This document shows positions 53,212-61,042 of a stretch of DNA of 64,000 bases, in pieces (positions within the stretch are counted from its first letter, which is position 1; every line of letters starts with the position of its first letter). The stretch spans positions 62,001 through 126,000 of the forward strand of contig NZ_JAIZAP010000002.1 in NCBI RefSeq assembly GCF_020404745.1. The letters run 5' to 3'. The position numbers were made by a program, and so were the translations under genes. Under the pieces are notes generated by a model, which was not told the DNA's origin, ran no database searches, and worked only from the letters and a program-made list of their open reading frames with translations. Source of the stretch: Aquibacillus saliphilus (GTDB lineage: Bacteria > Bacillota > Bacilli > Bacillales > Amphibacillaceae).

Positions 53212-53352
53212 GGTTAAAGGTTAAATTTATTAACAATTCACCTAACATCGTACATTTCAGTTATAATGAACTTACTTCAGATTTTGCATACGATAATTCT
53301 CATAAGATAATCCTATACATAAATCAGATAATACAAAAAGCGAGGTTAGTAC

Positions 53353-54798
53353 ATGAGGGAAATAAGTTTTAACGATTATAATTTGAGTGATGAAATTACA
53401 AGAGCACTTGCTGTGTTAAAATACGAAACGCCAACAGAAGTTCAACACGAAGTAATTCCAAGAGCAATGAAAAAACAAGACCTTGTAGTAAAATCACAAA
53501 CAGGCAGTGGTAAGACTGCATCCTTTGGTATCCCTATCTGCGAAATGATGGAATGGGAGGAAAAGAAGCCGCAGACATTAATTCTGACCCCAACAAGAGA
53601 GCTAGCTGTTCAGGTTCGAGAAGATATTACGAATATAGGAAGATTTAAACGAATCAAAGCGATGGCGGTTTATGGAAAAGAGCCTTTTACTAAACAAAAA
53701 GAAGAATTGAAGCAAAAAACACATGTAGTTGTTGGCACACCTGGACGAGTAATGGACCATATTGAAAGAGAAACATTAAATTTAGACAAAATAAAGTATC
53801 TAGTTATTGATGAAGCGGATGAAATGCTTAACATGGGTTTCATCAAAAAGGTAGAAGCAATCATCAAACAACTTCCTTCAAATAGAATAACGATGGTATT
53901 TTCGGCAACTTTGCCTAAAGATGTTGAAAGTCTTTGTCATAGGTACATGGAGAGTCCGACCAATATCGAAATTGCTGAAACAGGGATTACAACGAATACA
54001 ACTGAACATCGCCTAATCGAAGTGAAAGAACAAGAAAAAATCACTTTGCTTAAGGACGTAACAGTTGTTGAAAACCCTGACAGCTGCATGATCTTTTGCC
54101 GAACGAAAGAACACGTTGATACAATTTTTGCCGAATTAGAAGAAGCGAATTATTCTTGTGAGAGGCTCCATGGTGGATTAGAGCAGGAAGATCGATTTGC
54201 AGTTATGGATGGATTCAAAACGGGGAATTTCCGTTACCTTGTAGCAACTGATGTTGCAGCGCGAGGGATTGATATTGATAATGTAACACTAGTTATTAAC
54301 TACGATGTACCGATGGAAAAAGAGAGCTATGTCCACCGAACAGGAAGAACCGGTCGTGCTGGTAATAAAGGAAAGGCAATTACATTTGCGACACCTAACG
54401 AAGGAAAATACCGAAGAGCGATTGAAAGATACATTGGCTTCGAGATACCTACAAAGGAAGCTCCAAGTAAGCAAGAGGTCGCTAGTGGACAATATGCCTT
54501 TGATGAGAAAATTAGTGGTCGCCGAGTAGTGAAAAATAATAAAACAGCACGAATAAACCAAGATATAACGAAACTTCATTTCAGTGGTGGAAAAAAGAAA
54601 AAAATCAGGGCTCTAGATTTCGTTGGAACAATTACAAACATTCCTGGGGTTACAGCTGATGATATTGGAATCATCACGATTCAAGATAATTTTTCATATG
54701 TTGACATTCTTAATGGTAAAGGATCGTTAGTCCTACAAGCAATGGAGAAGACGCCAATTAAGGGCAAGAAGCTTAAAGTTAGTACCGCAATTAAATAA
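53353..54798 (+). CDS. dbpA: DEAD-box RNA helicase DbpA/YxiN
   Basis: A helicase of 481 residues: Q motif ([26 protein letters not shown]), Walker [21 protein letters not shown] ([12 protein letters not shown]), [13 protein letters not shown] and [10 protein letters not shown], then a C-terminal RNA-binding domain of about 75 residues ([41 protein letters not shown]) that in DbpA/YxiN recognises hairpin 92 of 23S rRNA. It helps assemble the large ribosomal subunit. ATG with GCGAGG upstream. Monocistronic. Confidence 0.95.
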   Translation: MREISFNDYNLSDEITRALAVLKYETPTEVQHEVIPRAMKKQDLVVKSQTGSGKTASFGIPICEMMEWEEKKPQTLILTPTRELAVQVREDITNIGRFKRIKAMAVYGKEPFTKQKEELKQKTHVVVGTPGRVMDHIERETLNLDKIKYLVIDEADEMLNMGFIKKVEAIIKQLPSNRITMVFSATLPKDVESLCHRYMESPTNIEIAETGITTNTTEHRLIEVKEQEKITLLKDVTVVENPDSCMIFCRTKEHVDTIFAELEEANYSCERLHGGLEQEDRFAVMDGFKTGNFRYLVATDVAARGIDIDNVTLVINYDVPMEKESYVHRTGRTGRAGNKGKAITFATPNEGKYRRAIERYIGFEIPTKEAPSKQEVASGQYAFDEKISGRRVVKNNKTARINQDITKLHFSGGKKKKIRALDFVGTITNIPGVTADDIGIITIQDNFSYVDILNGKGSLVLQAMEKTPIKGKKLKVSTAIK

Positions 54799-54810
54799 TC
54801 TATTACAAAG

Positions 54811-54848
54811 AAGGACAATTACGGAAGAAGGTAATTGTTCCTTTTTTT
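54811..54848 (+). terminator. Terminator of dbpA
   Basis: Stem AAGGACAATTAC / GTAATTGTTCCTT with one bulged base, 8-base loop, seven T. Confidence 0.85.
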
Positions 54849-54870
54849 GTGCTGTTTTTATTTAGAATAA

Positions 54871-54903
54871 AAAACGTACAGCTTAAGATAAGCTGTACGT
54901 TTT
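54871..54903 (-). terminator. Terminator of doxX copy 2
   Basis: Stem AAAACGTACAGCTT / AAGCTGTACGTTTT, 5-base loop; T-rich on the minus strand. Confidence 0.8.
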
Positions 54904-54912
54904 AGCTAATTG

Positions 54913-55425
54913 TTAAACTTCAACAGGTTTCTGAAATTCTTTGTTTGTTCTTTTTGCAAATAAAGTCTTTAGGTATGGCATTGCATATCTATCTAAACCA
55001 TATTTCCCTGCATTAGCTCCAGCTACGAGAACCAAGATTCCTAGTAAAATCATTTGACCGTTTGTGCTAACTGTTCCACTGAACACGAAAGAGAAGTTCA
55101 TTACTAAGCCCATCAAGACAGCAAAGTTAGTGAATAGACCAACGATTAACGCAATACCAACAAGTACCTCACCCCACATAACTAAGAAAGAGAAAAGACT
55201 AGCGTTCGGTAGTGCAACGTTTTCTAAAAATGCTGCCCACCAACCTTGAACGGCTGGGTGATCTCCAGTTGAATTAGCGATTGCACCATTTAAAAATCCA
55301 CTTGCGTCAAAACCGCCACCAGTTATTTTACCCCAACCACCTGTGATCCAAGAATACCCAAGATAGATACGAATAATTGCTAATACTCCAGCTACAATAT
55401 TATTTTTTCTTAAAAGTTCAAACAT
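54913..55425 (-). CDS. DoxX family membrane protein, copy 2
   Basis: Four-helix membrane protein of about 170 residues, close paralogue of the identical pair at 32421 and 58242; it differs at about 24 positions, mostly conservative (FELLRKNNIVAG, NASLFSFL, ALIVGLFTNFAVLMGLVMNFSFVF). The RBS and the second ATG are arranged as in the other copies. Upstream it has the same paired 18-bp motif (55454-55471 and 55540-55557) although the sequence between has drifted. Function as for DoxX in general, poorly known. Confidence 0.9.
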   Translation of the reverse strand: MFELLRKNNIVAGVLAIIRIYLGYSWITGGWGKITGGGFDASGFLNGAIANSTGDHPAVQGWWAAFLENVALPNASLFSFLVMWGEVLVGIALIVGLFTNFAVLMGLVMNFSFVFSGTVSTNGQMILLGILVLVAGANAGKYGLDRYAMPYLKTLFAKRTNKEFQKPVEV

Positions 55426-55453
55426 GTTCATCCACTCCCAATTTATATTTTGT

Positions 55454-55557
55454 TTTGTTCATCATTTCACATTCAAGAATTCTTGTTTGTTGTCTTTCTA
55501 TATTTATATAATAACACGTTTAATAAGTATGAAAAGTATATTGTTCAATACTTCACA
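55454..55557 (-). promoter_or_regulatory. Paired 18-bp motif upstream of doxX copy 2
   Basis: TTTGTTCATCATTTCACA at 55454-55471 and ATTGTTCAATACTTCACA at 55540-55557. The motifs are kept while the sequence around the outer one has diverged. Confidence 0.55.
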
Positions 55558-55615
55558 TTTAGGATGAAAAGTTATGACGAAATTGTGAATTATAACAATT
55601 GTCGTTGACAATTAA

Positions 55616-55655
55616 AACAAAGCATCTCTCACTGATAAGAGATACTTTGTTTTTG
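55616..55655. terminator. Terminator behind the Mrr-like gene
   Basis: Stem of 13 pairs with one mismatch (AACAAAGCATCTCT / AGAGATACTTTGTT), 8-base loop, T-rich on both strands. Confidence 0.65.
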
Positions 55656-55718
55656 TCTTCTAAAGAATAAGTGTTTTTCTTATTTCGAAGGCGAATGCTC
55701 TTTTGTTTTGTTAAATTC

Positions 55719-56399
55719 TTATTTTTTGATTTTACCTACTGTTTCTAGTTTATTTTTCTTCTTGATCCCGGGTCTATGATAGTCTTTTAGCATTAGTAAT
55801 AAATCATCTCGATTTATTAGTTTAACTTTATTTGTGTTTGCTTGGACAATTGCATCACTACGATAATATCTATTGGTTACTATCCACTTTTTGTTAGCCT
55901 TGTAGAACCCAGTAGCACCGACTACTTCTTTAATTGTTGAAGCATCAATATTTTCTGATTTTCGCATGGTATAAACTACTATTACGTTATTTCCCTTTCG
56001 TAATAATAAATCTGCTCCACCAGATTTAGGTGTGAGGTTGACATGGTACCCTTGTTGAGCAAACAAATGATACAATAGCTCTTTGAATTCATCCTTTGTC
56101 ATTTGATCAATTTCGTTCATAAGAAATTTCTTTTTCTCTTGATAATATTGTATAAAAAAGACTTTAAATACTTTTGAAATCATTATCTTACTAACGATAT
56201 AAATGAAAAAGGACAATGAAGTTAAAAAGAAAATCGCAAAAACCGTGTCAAACAATTTACTTGAGGGGATAGACATTGCTATGGCAATGATAATTACATT
56301 AGTTACCGCCATGAATTTTGCTTTGTCGATAAGTTGCCAAGAGTTAAATTTATTTATATCCTTAAATTGTTTTATGTAGTATTTGAAAATTTTAAACAC
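55719..56399 (-). CDS. Membrane protein with Mrr-like restriction endonuclease domain
   Basis: A protein of 226 residues: two membrane helices (about 30-47 and 52-76), then an Mrr_cat-like domain (about 97-205: MTKDEFKELLYHLFAQQGYHVNLTPKSGGADLLLRKGNNVIVVYTMRK...ATGFYKANKKWIVTNRYYRSDAIVQANTNKVKLINRDDLLLML). The Asp of the active site is present (D130), but the expected Gln-x-Lys reads YTM (143-145), so cleavage activity is doubtful unless the neighbouring Lys 147 substitutes. Single gene, no methylase nearby. It may be a membrane DNA-binding protein or a decayed nuclease. Confidence 0.8.
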   Translation of the reverse strand: MFKIFKYYIKQFKDINKFNSWQLIDKAKFMAVTNVIIIAIAMSIPSSKLFDTVFAIFFLTSLSFFIYIVSKIMISKVFKVFFIQYYQEKKKFLMNEIDQMTKDEFKELLYHLFAQQGYHVNLTPKSGGADLLLRKGNNVIVVYTMRKSENIDASTIKEVVGATGFYKANKKWIVTNRYYRSDAIVQANTNKVKLINRDDLLLMLKDYHRPGIKKKNKLETVGKIKK

Positions 56400-56533
56400 C
56401 CACTCTCTTAAGGTGTTTTTAATATTTCCTTATTTAGTAAAAATATACAAAAATAAAAAGCAGGGATTAGTTCTCTTTTATAGAAACTATTTAAGGAATC
56501 GTTGTTATATTAATTTGAAGAGGATGATAAACA

Positions 56534-56836
56534 ATGTATGAACATATGGTGTTTTTTAAATTTAACGGCAGCTTAACCCAAATGAAAGAAGAAGAATTGT
56601 TAAGAAAACTTAAAGCTCTAAAGGGAGAAATACCTGGAATTATTGAGTTGACAGCAGGTAGAAATGTTACCAAGGAAAAGCAAAGAGGACAAGGATATAC
56701 ATTGGGATTACGAGTGACTTTTGAAGATAAAAAAGCTTTAGATAAGTATGGTCCTCATCCAGCTCACCAAAATTTTGTTAAATCATTGGATGGAGTCATT
56801 GACGACATCATTGTAGTTGATTTTCCAATCCAGTAA
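56534..56836 (+). CDS. Dabb-domain (stress-responsive A/B barrel) protein
   Basis: A protein of 100 residues made of one Dabb domain: MYEHMVFFKFNGSLTQMKEEELLRKLKALKGEIPGIIELTAGRNVT at the start and HPAHQNFVKSLDGVIDDIIVVDFP at the end. Such proteins form dimeric ferredoxin-like barrels; some are stress induced, some are enzymes, and most have no known substrate. ATG with AAGAGGATG upstream. Followed by a strong bidirectional terminator. Confidence 0.9.
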   Translation: MYEHMVFFKFNGSLTQMKEEELLRKLKALKGEIPGIIELTAGRNVTKEKQRGQGYTLGLRVTFEDKKALDKYGPHPAHQNFVKSLDGVIDDIIVVDFPIQ

Positions 56837-56910
56837 TTTTATTAGGCACATTCCATAATAAGGAGTTCGTCTAAAATTTAACAAAGACCCAATTGAAATG
56901 GCAATAACGT

Positions 56911-56960
56911 AAAAGACACGAAACAATTAGTATAATTGTACTAGTTGTTTCGTGTCTTGT
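56911..56960. terminator. Bidirectional terminator
   Basis: Stem of 19 positions with one mismatch (AAGACACGAAACAATTAGT at 56913-56931 with 56940-56958), between convergent genes. Confidence 0.85.
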
Positions 56961-56986
56961 GGGTAATTATTCAGATCAGGAAGATG

Positions 56987-57349
56987 TTATAAATTTTTCT
57001 CTCTAAGGCTATAAGTCTTTAATTCTTTAATTAATTCTTGACTCGACTCTTCATCTATAAGCAAGTCAATCCCATAGAAATAGTTAAGTTTTTTCTTTTT
57101 CCAGACAATTTCCCCAACTATGGATTTATTAGAAACTAATAAAAAACTAATTTCAACCTCAATCTTATTTTCAGAGCTATGTAAGTCAAATTCTGTGGAG
57201 ATCTTTAAACCACCTGGACTTATATCATGAATTAATGCTTTTCCCTGCTTACTATTATATTGTTTGTCATTTACTCTAGTAATTTTAAATTCACATTCTA
57301 CTGGTGTTCCGAATTCAAACCTTAATGATTCTTGTCGTTTATATCTCAT
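56987..57349 (-). CDS. PilZ-domain protein
   Basis: A protein of 120 residues that is little more than one PilZ domain: N-terminal Arg-rich RYKRQESLRFEFGTPVECEF and the DxSxxG motif in IHDISPGGLKISTEFDL, the two parts that bind cyclic di-GMP. The Arg spacing (R5 and R10) is not the exact RxxxR of the best binders, so affinity is uncertain. A GGDEF-EAL protein is encoded 4 kb away. Its output (motility or exopolymer control) is not visible. Confidence 0.82.
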   Translation of the reverse strand: MRYKRQESLRFEFGTPVECEFKITRVNDKQYNSKQGKALIHDISPGGLKISTEFDLHSSENKIEVEISFLLVSNKSIVGEIVWKKKKLNYFYGIDLLIDEESSQELIKELKTYSLREKNL

Positions 57350-57520
57350 ACAATACTCTCCTAATTTAATTTAGTGAGTTAAATAAACATGTTGTTCAAT
57401 TTAGTATTTTAAGACTAACGGCCAGCACATCTAAAGAATATCATTAAACAAAAGCGAAGAGAGATTAGAACTTTTTCAAAGAATTGATTATGTTTGAACA
57501 AGACGTTAGAAATGTGAAAA

Positions 57521-58060
57521 TTAATCATATAATTCCCAGGCTAGTTTCAAAGAATTGATGATAGAGTCAGCAATTTCCTCCTCGGATTGGTTATCAGTCA
57601 TTAACTTGGAGTTATGCTTCGAATAGGTAGCCTTACGACTTTCAAATAAAGATTCAATTTCCTGAATCGTTTTTCCTTGTAGAACTGGACGGCTATCCAC
57701 TAATATGCTTAGTCGTTCTTTCCAAGAATCCCAGGAAATATCTAAATGGAAGACGATGCAATTATTTATGCAGGCGTCACGTACTTCTTCTTGCAAAAAT
57801 GCGCCGCCACCCACGGAAATAACTTTAAGCTTCTGGTTTACGTAATTATTAATTATGTTCTTTTCTTTTTCTCTGAATGCTTTCTCCCCAATTTGTTTGA
57901 AAATTTCAGTGGTAGGTAACTCATACTCCTTTTCAATTTCACGATCAATGTCAACAAAAGAACGATAAAGCTTATTCGCTACTAACTTGCCTACGGTAGT
58001 TTTACCTACACCCATAAAACCAACAAAGACAATACTTCTTTCTCTAAATGAACCGTTCAT
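57521..58060 (-). CDS. aroK: Shikimate kinase
   Basis: Phosphorylates shikimate at the 3-hydroxyl in aromatic amino acid synthesis. 179 residues with the Walker A loop GFMGVGKTTVG (about 14-24), DIDREIE (Mg and shikimate), the FREKE arginine, the glycine loop VISVGGGAFL and the lid arginine in DSRPVLQG. It stands alone rather than in an aro operon. ATG start; AAAGGGTG upstream. Clear call. Confidence 0.94.
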   Translation of the reverse strand: MNGSFRERSIVFVGFMGVGKTTVGKLVANKLYRSFVDIDREIEKEYELPTTEIFKQIGEKAFREKEKNIINNYVNQKLKVISVGGGAFLQEEVRDACINNCIVFHLDISWDSWKERLSILVDSRPVLQGKTIQEIESLFESRKATYSKHNSKLMTDNQSEEEIADSIINSLKLAWELYD

Positions 58061-58204
58061 CCCAAAGCACCCTTTTAACAGTAATAAAAAATATTGTTTA
58101 GATGATTATAATACATATTATTAATATGTACAAAACTTCACTATTTTTGGAATTGTAGATTACAAGATACCACTCGGGGGTCCATTTATAATTTTATAGA
58201 CTAT

Positions 58205-58237
58205 AAAAAAGCGTACAACCATAATGGCTGTACGCTT
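58205..58237 (-). terminator. Terminator of doxX copy 3
   Basis: Same stem as for copy 1 (AAGCGTACA / TGTACGCTT). Confidence 0.8.
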
Positions 58238-58241
58238 AATT

Positions 58242-58754
58242 TTAAACTTCTGCAGTTTTTCTAACCTCTTTATTCGTTTTCTTAGCAAGTAACGTTTTAA
58301 GATAAGGCATTGCATATCTATCTAAACCATATTTTCCAGCGTTTGCTCCAGCAACTAGTAAGAAGATTGTTAGTAAAATCATTTGTCCGTTTGTGCTAAC
58401 TGTTCCACTGAACAAGAATGCAAAATTCATTGTAATCCCCATTAATGCAGCGAAGTTAGTAAATAGACCAAGAACTAGCGCGATACCAACAAGTACTTCA
58501 CCCCACATAACAAGGAAAGAAAATAGTCCTGCATTTGGTAAAGCGACGTTTTCTAAAAATGCTGCCCACCAACCTTGAACGGCGGGGTGATCTCCAGTAG
58601 ATTGTGCGATGGCGCCGTGTAGGAATCCACTTGCGTCAAAACCGCCACCAGTTATTTTACCCCAACCACCTGTGATCCAAGAATACCCAAGATAGATACG
58701 AATAATTGCTAATACTCCAGCTACAATAGTATTTCTTCTTAAAAATTCAAACAT
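58242..58754 (-). CDS. DoxX family membrane protein, copy 3
   Basis: Protein identical in every residue to copy 1 at 32421; all coding differences between them are silent. Four membrane helices, DoxX pattern, about 170 residues. The gene comes with the same RBS, the same paired 18-bp motif (58782-58799 and 58877-58894) and the same terminator. It sits between aroK and an RNase J gene, to which it has no evident relation. Dosage or separate regulation of a stress protein is a possible reason for keeping three genes. Confidence 0.9.
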   Translation of the reverse strand: MFEFLRRNTIVAGVLAIIRIYLGYSWITGGWGKITGGGFDASGFLHGAIAQSTGDHPAVQGWWAAFLENVALPNAGLFSFLVMWGEVLVGIALVLGLFTNFAALMGITMNFAFLFSGTVSTNGQMILLTIFLLVAGANAGKYGLDRYAMPYLKTLLAKKTNKEVRKTAEV

Positions 58755-58781
58755 GTTCATCCACTCCCAATTTATAATTTA

Positions 58782-58894
58782 TTTGTTCATCATTTCACAT
58801 ATAAAACTTCAAGAATTCTTGTTTGTTGTCTTTCTATATTTATATATTAACATGTATAAAAAGTATATAAAATAAGTTTGTTCATAATTTCACA
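58782..58894 (-). promoter_or_regulatory. Paired 18-bp motif upstream of doxX copy 3
   Basis: TTTGTTCATCATTTCACA at 58782-58799 and TTTGTTCATAATTTCACA at 58877-58894, 95 bases apart as in copy 1. Confidence 0.55.
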
Positions 58895-59100
58895 ATTAAG
58901 AAATAAATTTATGACAAGTTAGTGAAGATTAGTAATTAGTGTTGACAGTTAAAAGAACAAGTGAGTTTTGTGTAGCTTTTTTAATGGTCAAATCTGTGAT
59001 GTGAAATCAATTAATGAAAATTAGTGGATTTTTCAGTCTTATAATCAATTAGCAAAAGGGCATACTAGGATTATTATTCAAAGCTGGGAGGATGTAAATA

Positions 59101-60774
59101 ATGAGTAATAATGAAGGTGCTTTGTCTATTTACGCTTTAGGTGGACTAAGTGAAATCGGTAAAAACATGTATGCAATCGAATATGCGGAAAATATTATAA
59201 TCATCGATTGTGGTAACAAGTTTCCGGATGAGAGTTTATTAGGAATTGATTTAATCATTCCTGATATTAAGTACTTAGTAGAAAATAAAGAAAAAGTTCG
59301 AGCTTTAATTGTCACTCATGGACATGAAGACCACATAGGTGGGATTCCGTTTTTCTTGAAAAAATTAAATGTCCCTGTTTATGCTACCCGTTTTACATTA
59401 GGCTTAATTGAACTAAAATTAAAAGAGCATAAAATCCTGCGGGAAACTGAGCTAATAGAAATTGATGCAGACAAGGAGGTAACCTTAAATCAAATAAGTG
59501 TTAGCTTTTTCAGAGTGAATCACAGTATTCCGGATTGTCTGGGAATTGTTTTCCACACACCAGAGGGAACTATCGTACATACTGGCGACTTCAAGTTTGA
59601 CTTGACACCTGCGACTAATGAGCACTCCGATATTCATAAAATGGCTGAAATAGGTAGAGAAGGTGTTTTGCTTTTATTGTCAGAGAGTACTAACGCAGAA
59701 CGTCCAGGTGCGACGCCTTCAGAGAAAATGGTAGGGGAGCATGTGACAGAGGCATTCATGAATGCTAAGCGCAAAGTGTTTCTTTCCACTTTTGCTTCCA
59801 ATATTAGTCGCGTTCAGCAAGTTGTAGAAGCTGCGATAAAAACAGATCGTAAGCTAGTCTTACTTGGAAGAAGTATGATTAATGTTGTTGGCGTTGCGAT
59901 GGAACGAGGTTATTTGACTGTTCCTGATGGTATGCTAATTGATCAAAATCAAATCAACAACCTGGACCCAGAAAAAGTAGCTATTTTGTGCACTGGAAGT
60001 CAAGGCGAAGTAATGGCTGCTCTTTCACGTCTTTCGACAGGTAACTTTCGCGGTGTTGATGTTTTACCTGAAGATACAGTCATCTTAGCGGCGGGACCAA
60101 TACCCGGCAATGAAAAAAATGTCTCGCGAATCATTGACAACTTATTTACACTTGGTGCCAACGTGATTTATGGCTCGGGAAGCAGTTCAGGAATGCATGT
60201 TTCTGGTCATGGTTATCAGGAAGATTTGAAGCTAATGCTTACATTAATGAAGCCAAAATACTTCATTCCGATTCACGGTGAGTTTCGAATGTTATATCGA
60301 CATCGTATATTAGCAGAATCTGTTGGAATAGAAAAAGAAAACACGTTTATTATCAATAATGGTGATGTTGTCGATATTGAAAAGCACATTGCTCGTCAGA
60401 CCCGGAAGATTCCAACAGGAAATACCTATGTAGATGGGATTGGTATCGGTGATGTTGGAGAAATTGTGTTACGAGATCGTAAACAGCTTTCTGAAGACGG
60501 AATGCTAGTGATTGTATTAACGATGAGTAAATCAGAGAAAAAACTGGTTTCAGAACCTGATACAATATCGCGAGGGTTCGTCTATGTTAGAGATTCAGAA
60601 GAACTCCTAAAAGACATTAATCGCATTATTACAAGAACTGTTAGCGATGTGCCGGATAGTAATAAAAGTCAGTGGAGTGCTATTAAACAAGATGTAAGAA
60701 AATCAGTAGGTCAATATATATTTAAACAAACAAAGAAAAAGCCAATGATTCTTCCTATTATAATTGAAGTTTAG
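59101..60774 (+). CDS. Ribonuclease J family protein
   Basis: A metallo-beta-lactamase/beta-CASP ribonuclease of 557 residues. The metal motif is complete, THGHEDHIGG (H73, H75, D77, H78), with HTGDFKFD and the C-terminal GEFRMLYRHRILA and PMILPIIIEV. RNase J enzymes act as 5'-to-3' exonuclease and endonuclease in mRNA decay and rRNA maturation. It mixes features: the metal motif is as in J1 (J2 of B. subtilis lacks it), while SESTNAERPGATPSE is J2-like, so it may be a third paralogue beyond the usual rnjA and rnjB. It is alone, whereas rnjA normally follows rpoY (ykzG). RBS GGGAGGATG, ATG start. Confidence 0.92.
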   Translation: MSNNEGALSIYALGGLSEIGKNMYAIEYAENIIIIDCGNKFPDESLLGIDLIIPDIKYLVENKEKVRALIVTHGHEDHIGGIPFFLKKLNVPVYATRFTLGLIELKLKEHKILRETELIEIDADKEVTLNQISVSFFRVNHSIPDCLGIVFHTPEGTIVHTGDFKFDLTPATNEHSDIHKMAEIGREGVLLLLSESTNAERPGATPSEKMVGEHVTEAFMNAKRKVFLSTFASNISRVQQVVEAAIKTDRKLVLLGRSMINVVGVAMERGYLTVPDGMLIDQNQINNLDPEKVAILCTGSQGEVMAALSRLSTGNFRGVDVLPEDTVILAAGPIPGNEKNVSRIIDNLFTLGANVIYGSGSSSGMHVSGHGYQEDLKLMLTLMKPKYFIPIHGEFRMLYRHRILAESVGIEKENTFIINNGDVVDIEKHIARQTRKIPTGNTYVDGIGIGDVGEIVLRDRKQLSEDGMLVIVLTMSKSEKKLVSEPDTISRGFVYVRDSEELLKDINRIITRTVSDVPDSNKSQWSAIKQDVRKSVGQYIFKQTKKKPMILPIIIEV

Positions 60775-60795
60775 TGGGGATTAGTTCGTAGAAAG

Positions 60796-60839
60796 AAGTG
60801 CCAGGAACTCTCCAAAAAATGGGTGGTTGGTACTTTTTT
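60796..60839 (+). terminator. Terminator of the RNase J gene
   Basis: Stem AAGTGCCA / TGGTACTT (one G-T pair), run of six T. Confidence 0.75.
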
Positions 60840-60854
60840 CATATGGTTTTAATT

Positions 60855-60971
60855 ATGTCTATTAACTTTGGGTTAGCATCCGAGTCACTAGGTGTTGATA
60901 TTACACAAAATGTTTTGGAGAATCCTTATTGTGGTGCTAACTACATATTCTCAAAACAAATAATTGAATAA
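60855..60971 (+). pseudogene. Unrecognised 38-codon ORF, probably a remnant
   Basis: ATG at 60855 opens a frame reading like protein (MSINFGLASESLGVD... ending FSKQIIE) that stops at 60971, directly before a terminator with eight T. No RBS precedes it. It may be the end of a decayed gene whose terminator survived. Not recognised. Confidence 0.3.
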
Positions 60972-60978
60972 ACAAAAA

Positions 60979-61018
60979 CAGTAGTCGCTAATGGAGCTAA
61001 TGGCGACCACTTTTTTTT
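60979..61018 (+). terminator. Terminator hairpin
   Basis: AGTAGTCGC pairs with GCGACCACT (one mismatch), with further weak pairs inside, then TTTTTTTT. No intact plus-strand gene directly upstream other than RNase J. Confidence 0.65.
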
Positions 61019-61042
61019 GTTATAATAAACAATTTGATCCAT

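Larger units (their letters stand above)
58202..58931. repeat. 730-bp duplication, copy 3 (doxX with flanks)
   Basis: Direct repeat of 32381-33110, nine substitutions, no gap. At four of these sites (for example GATACCAAC, GCGTCA) it agrees with doxX copy 2, so copy 3 is nearer the ancestral state. Confidence 0.95.
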
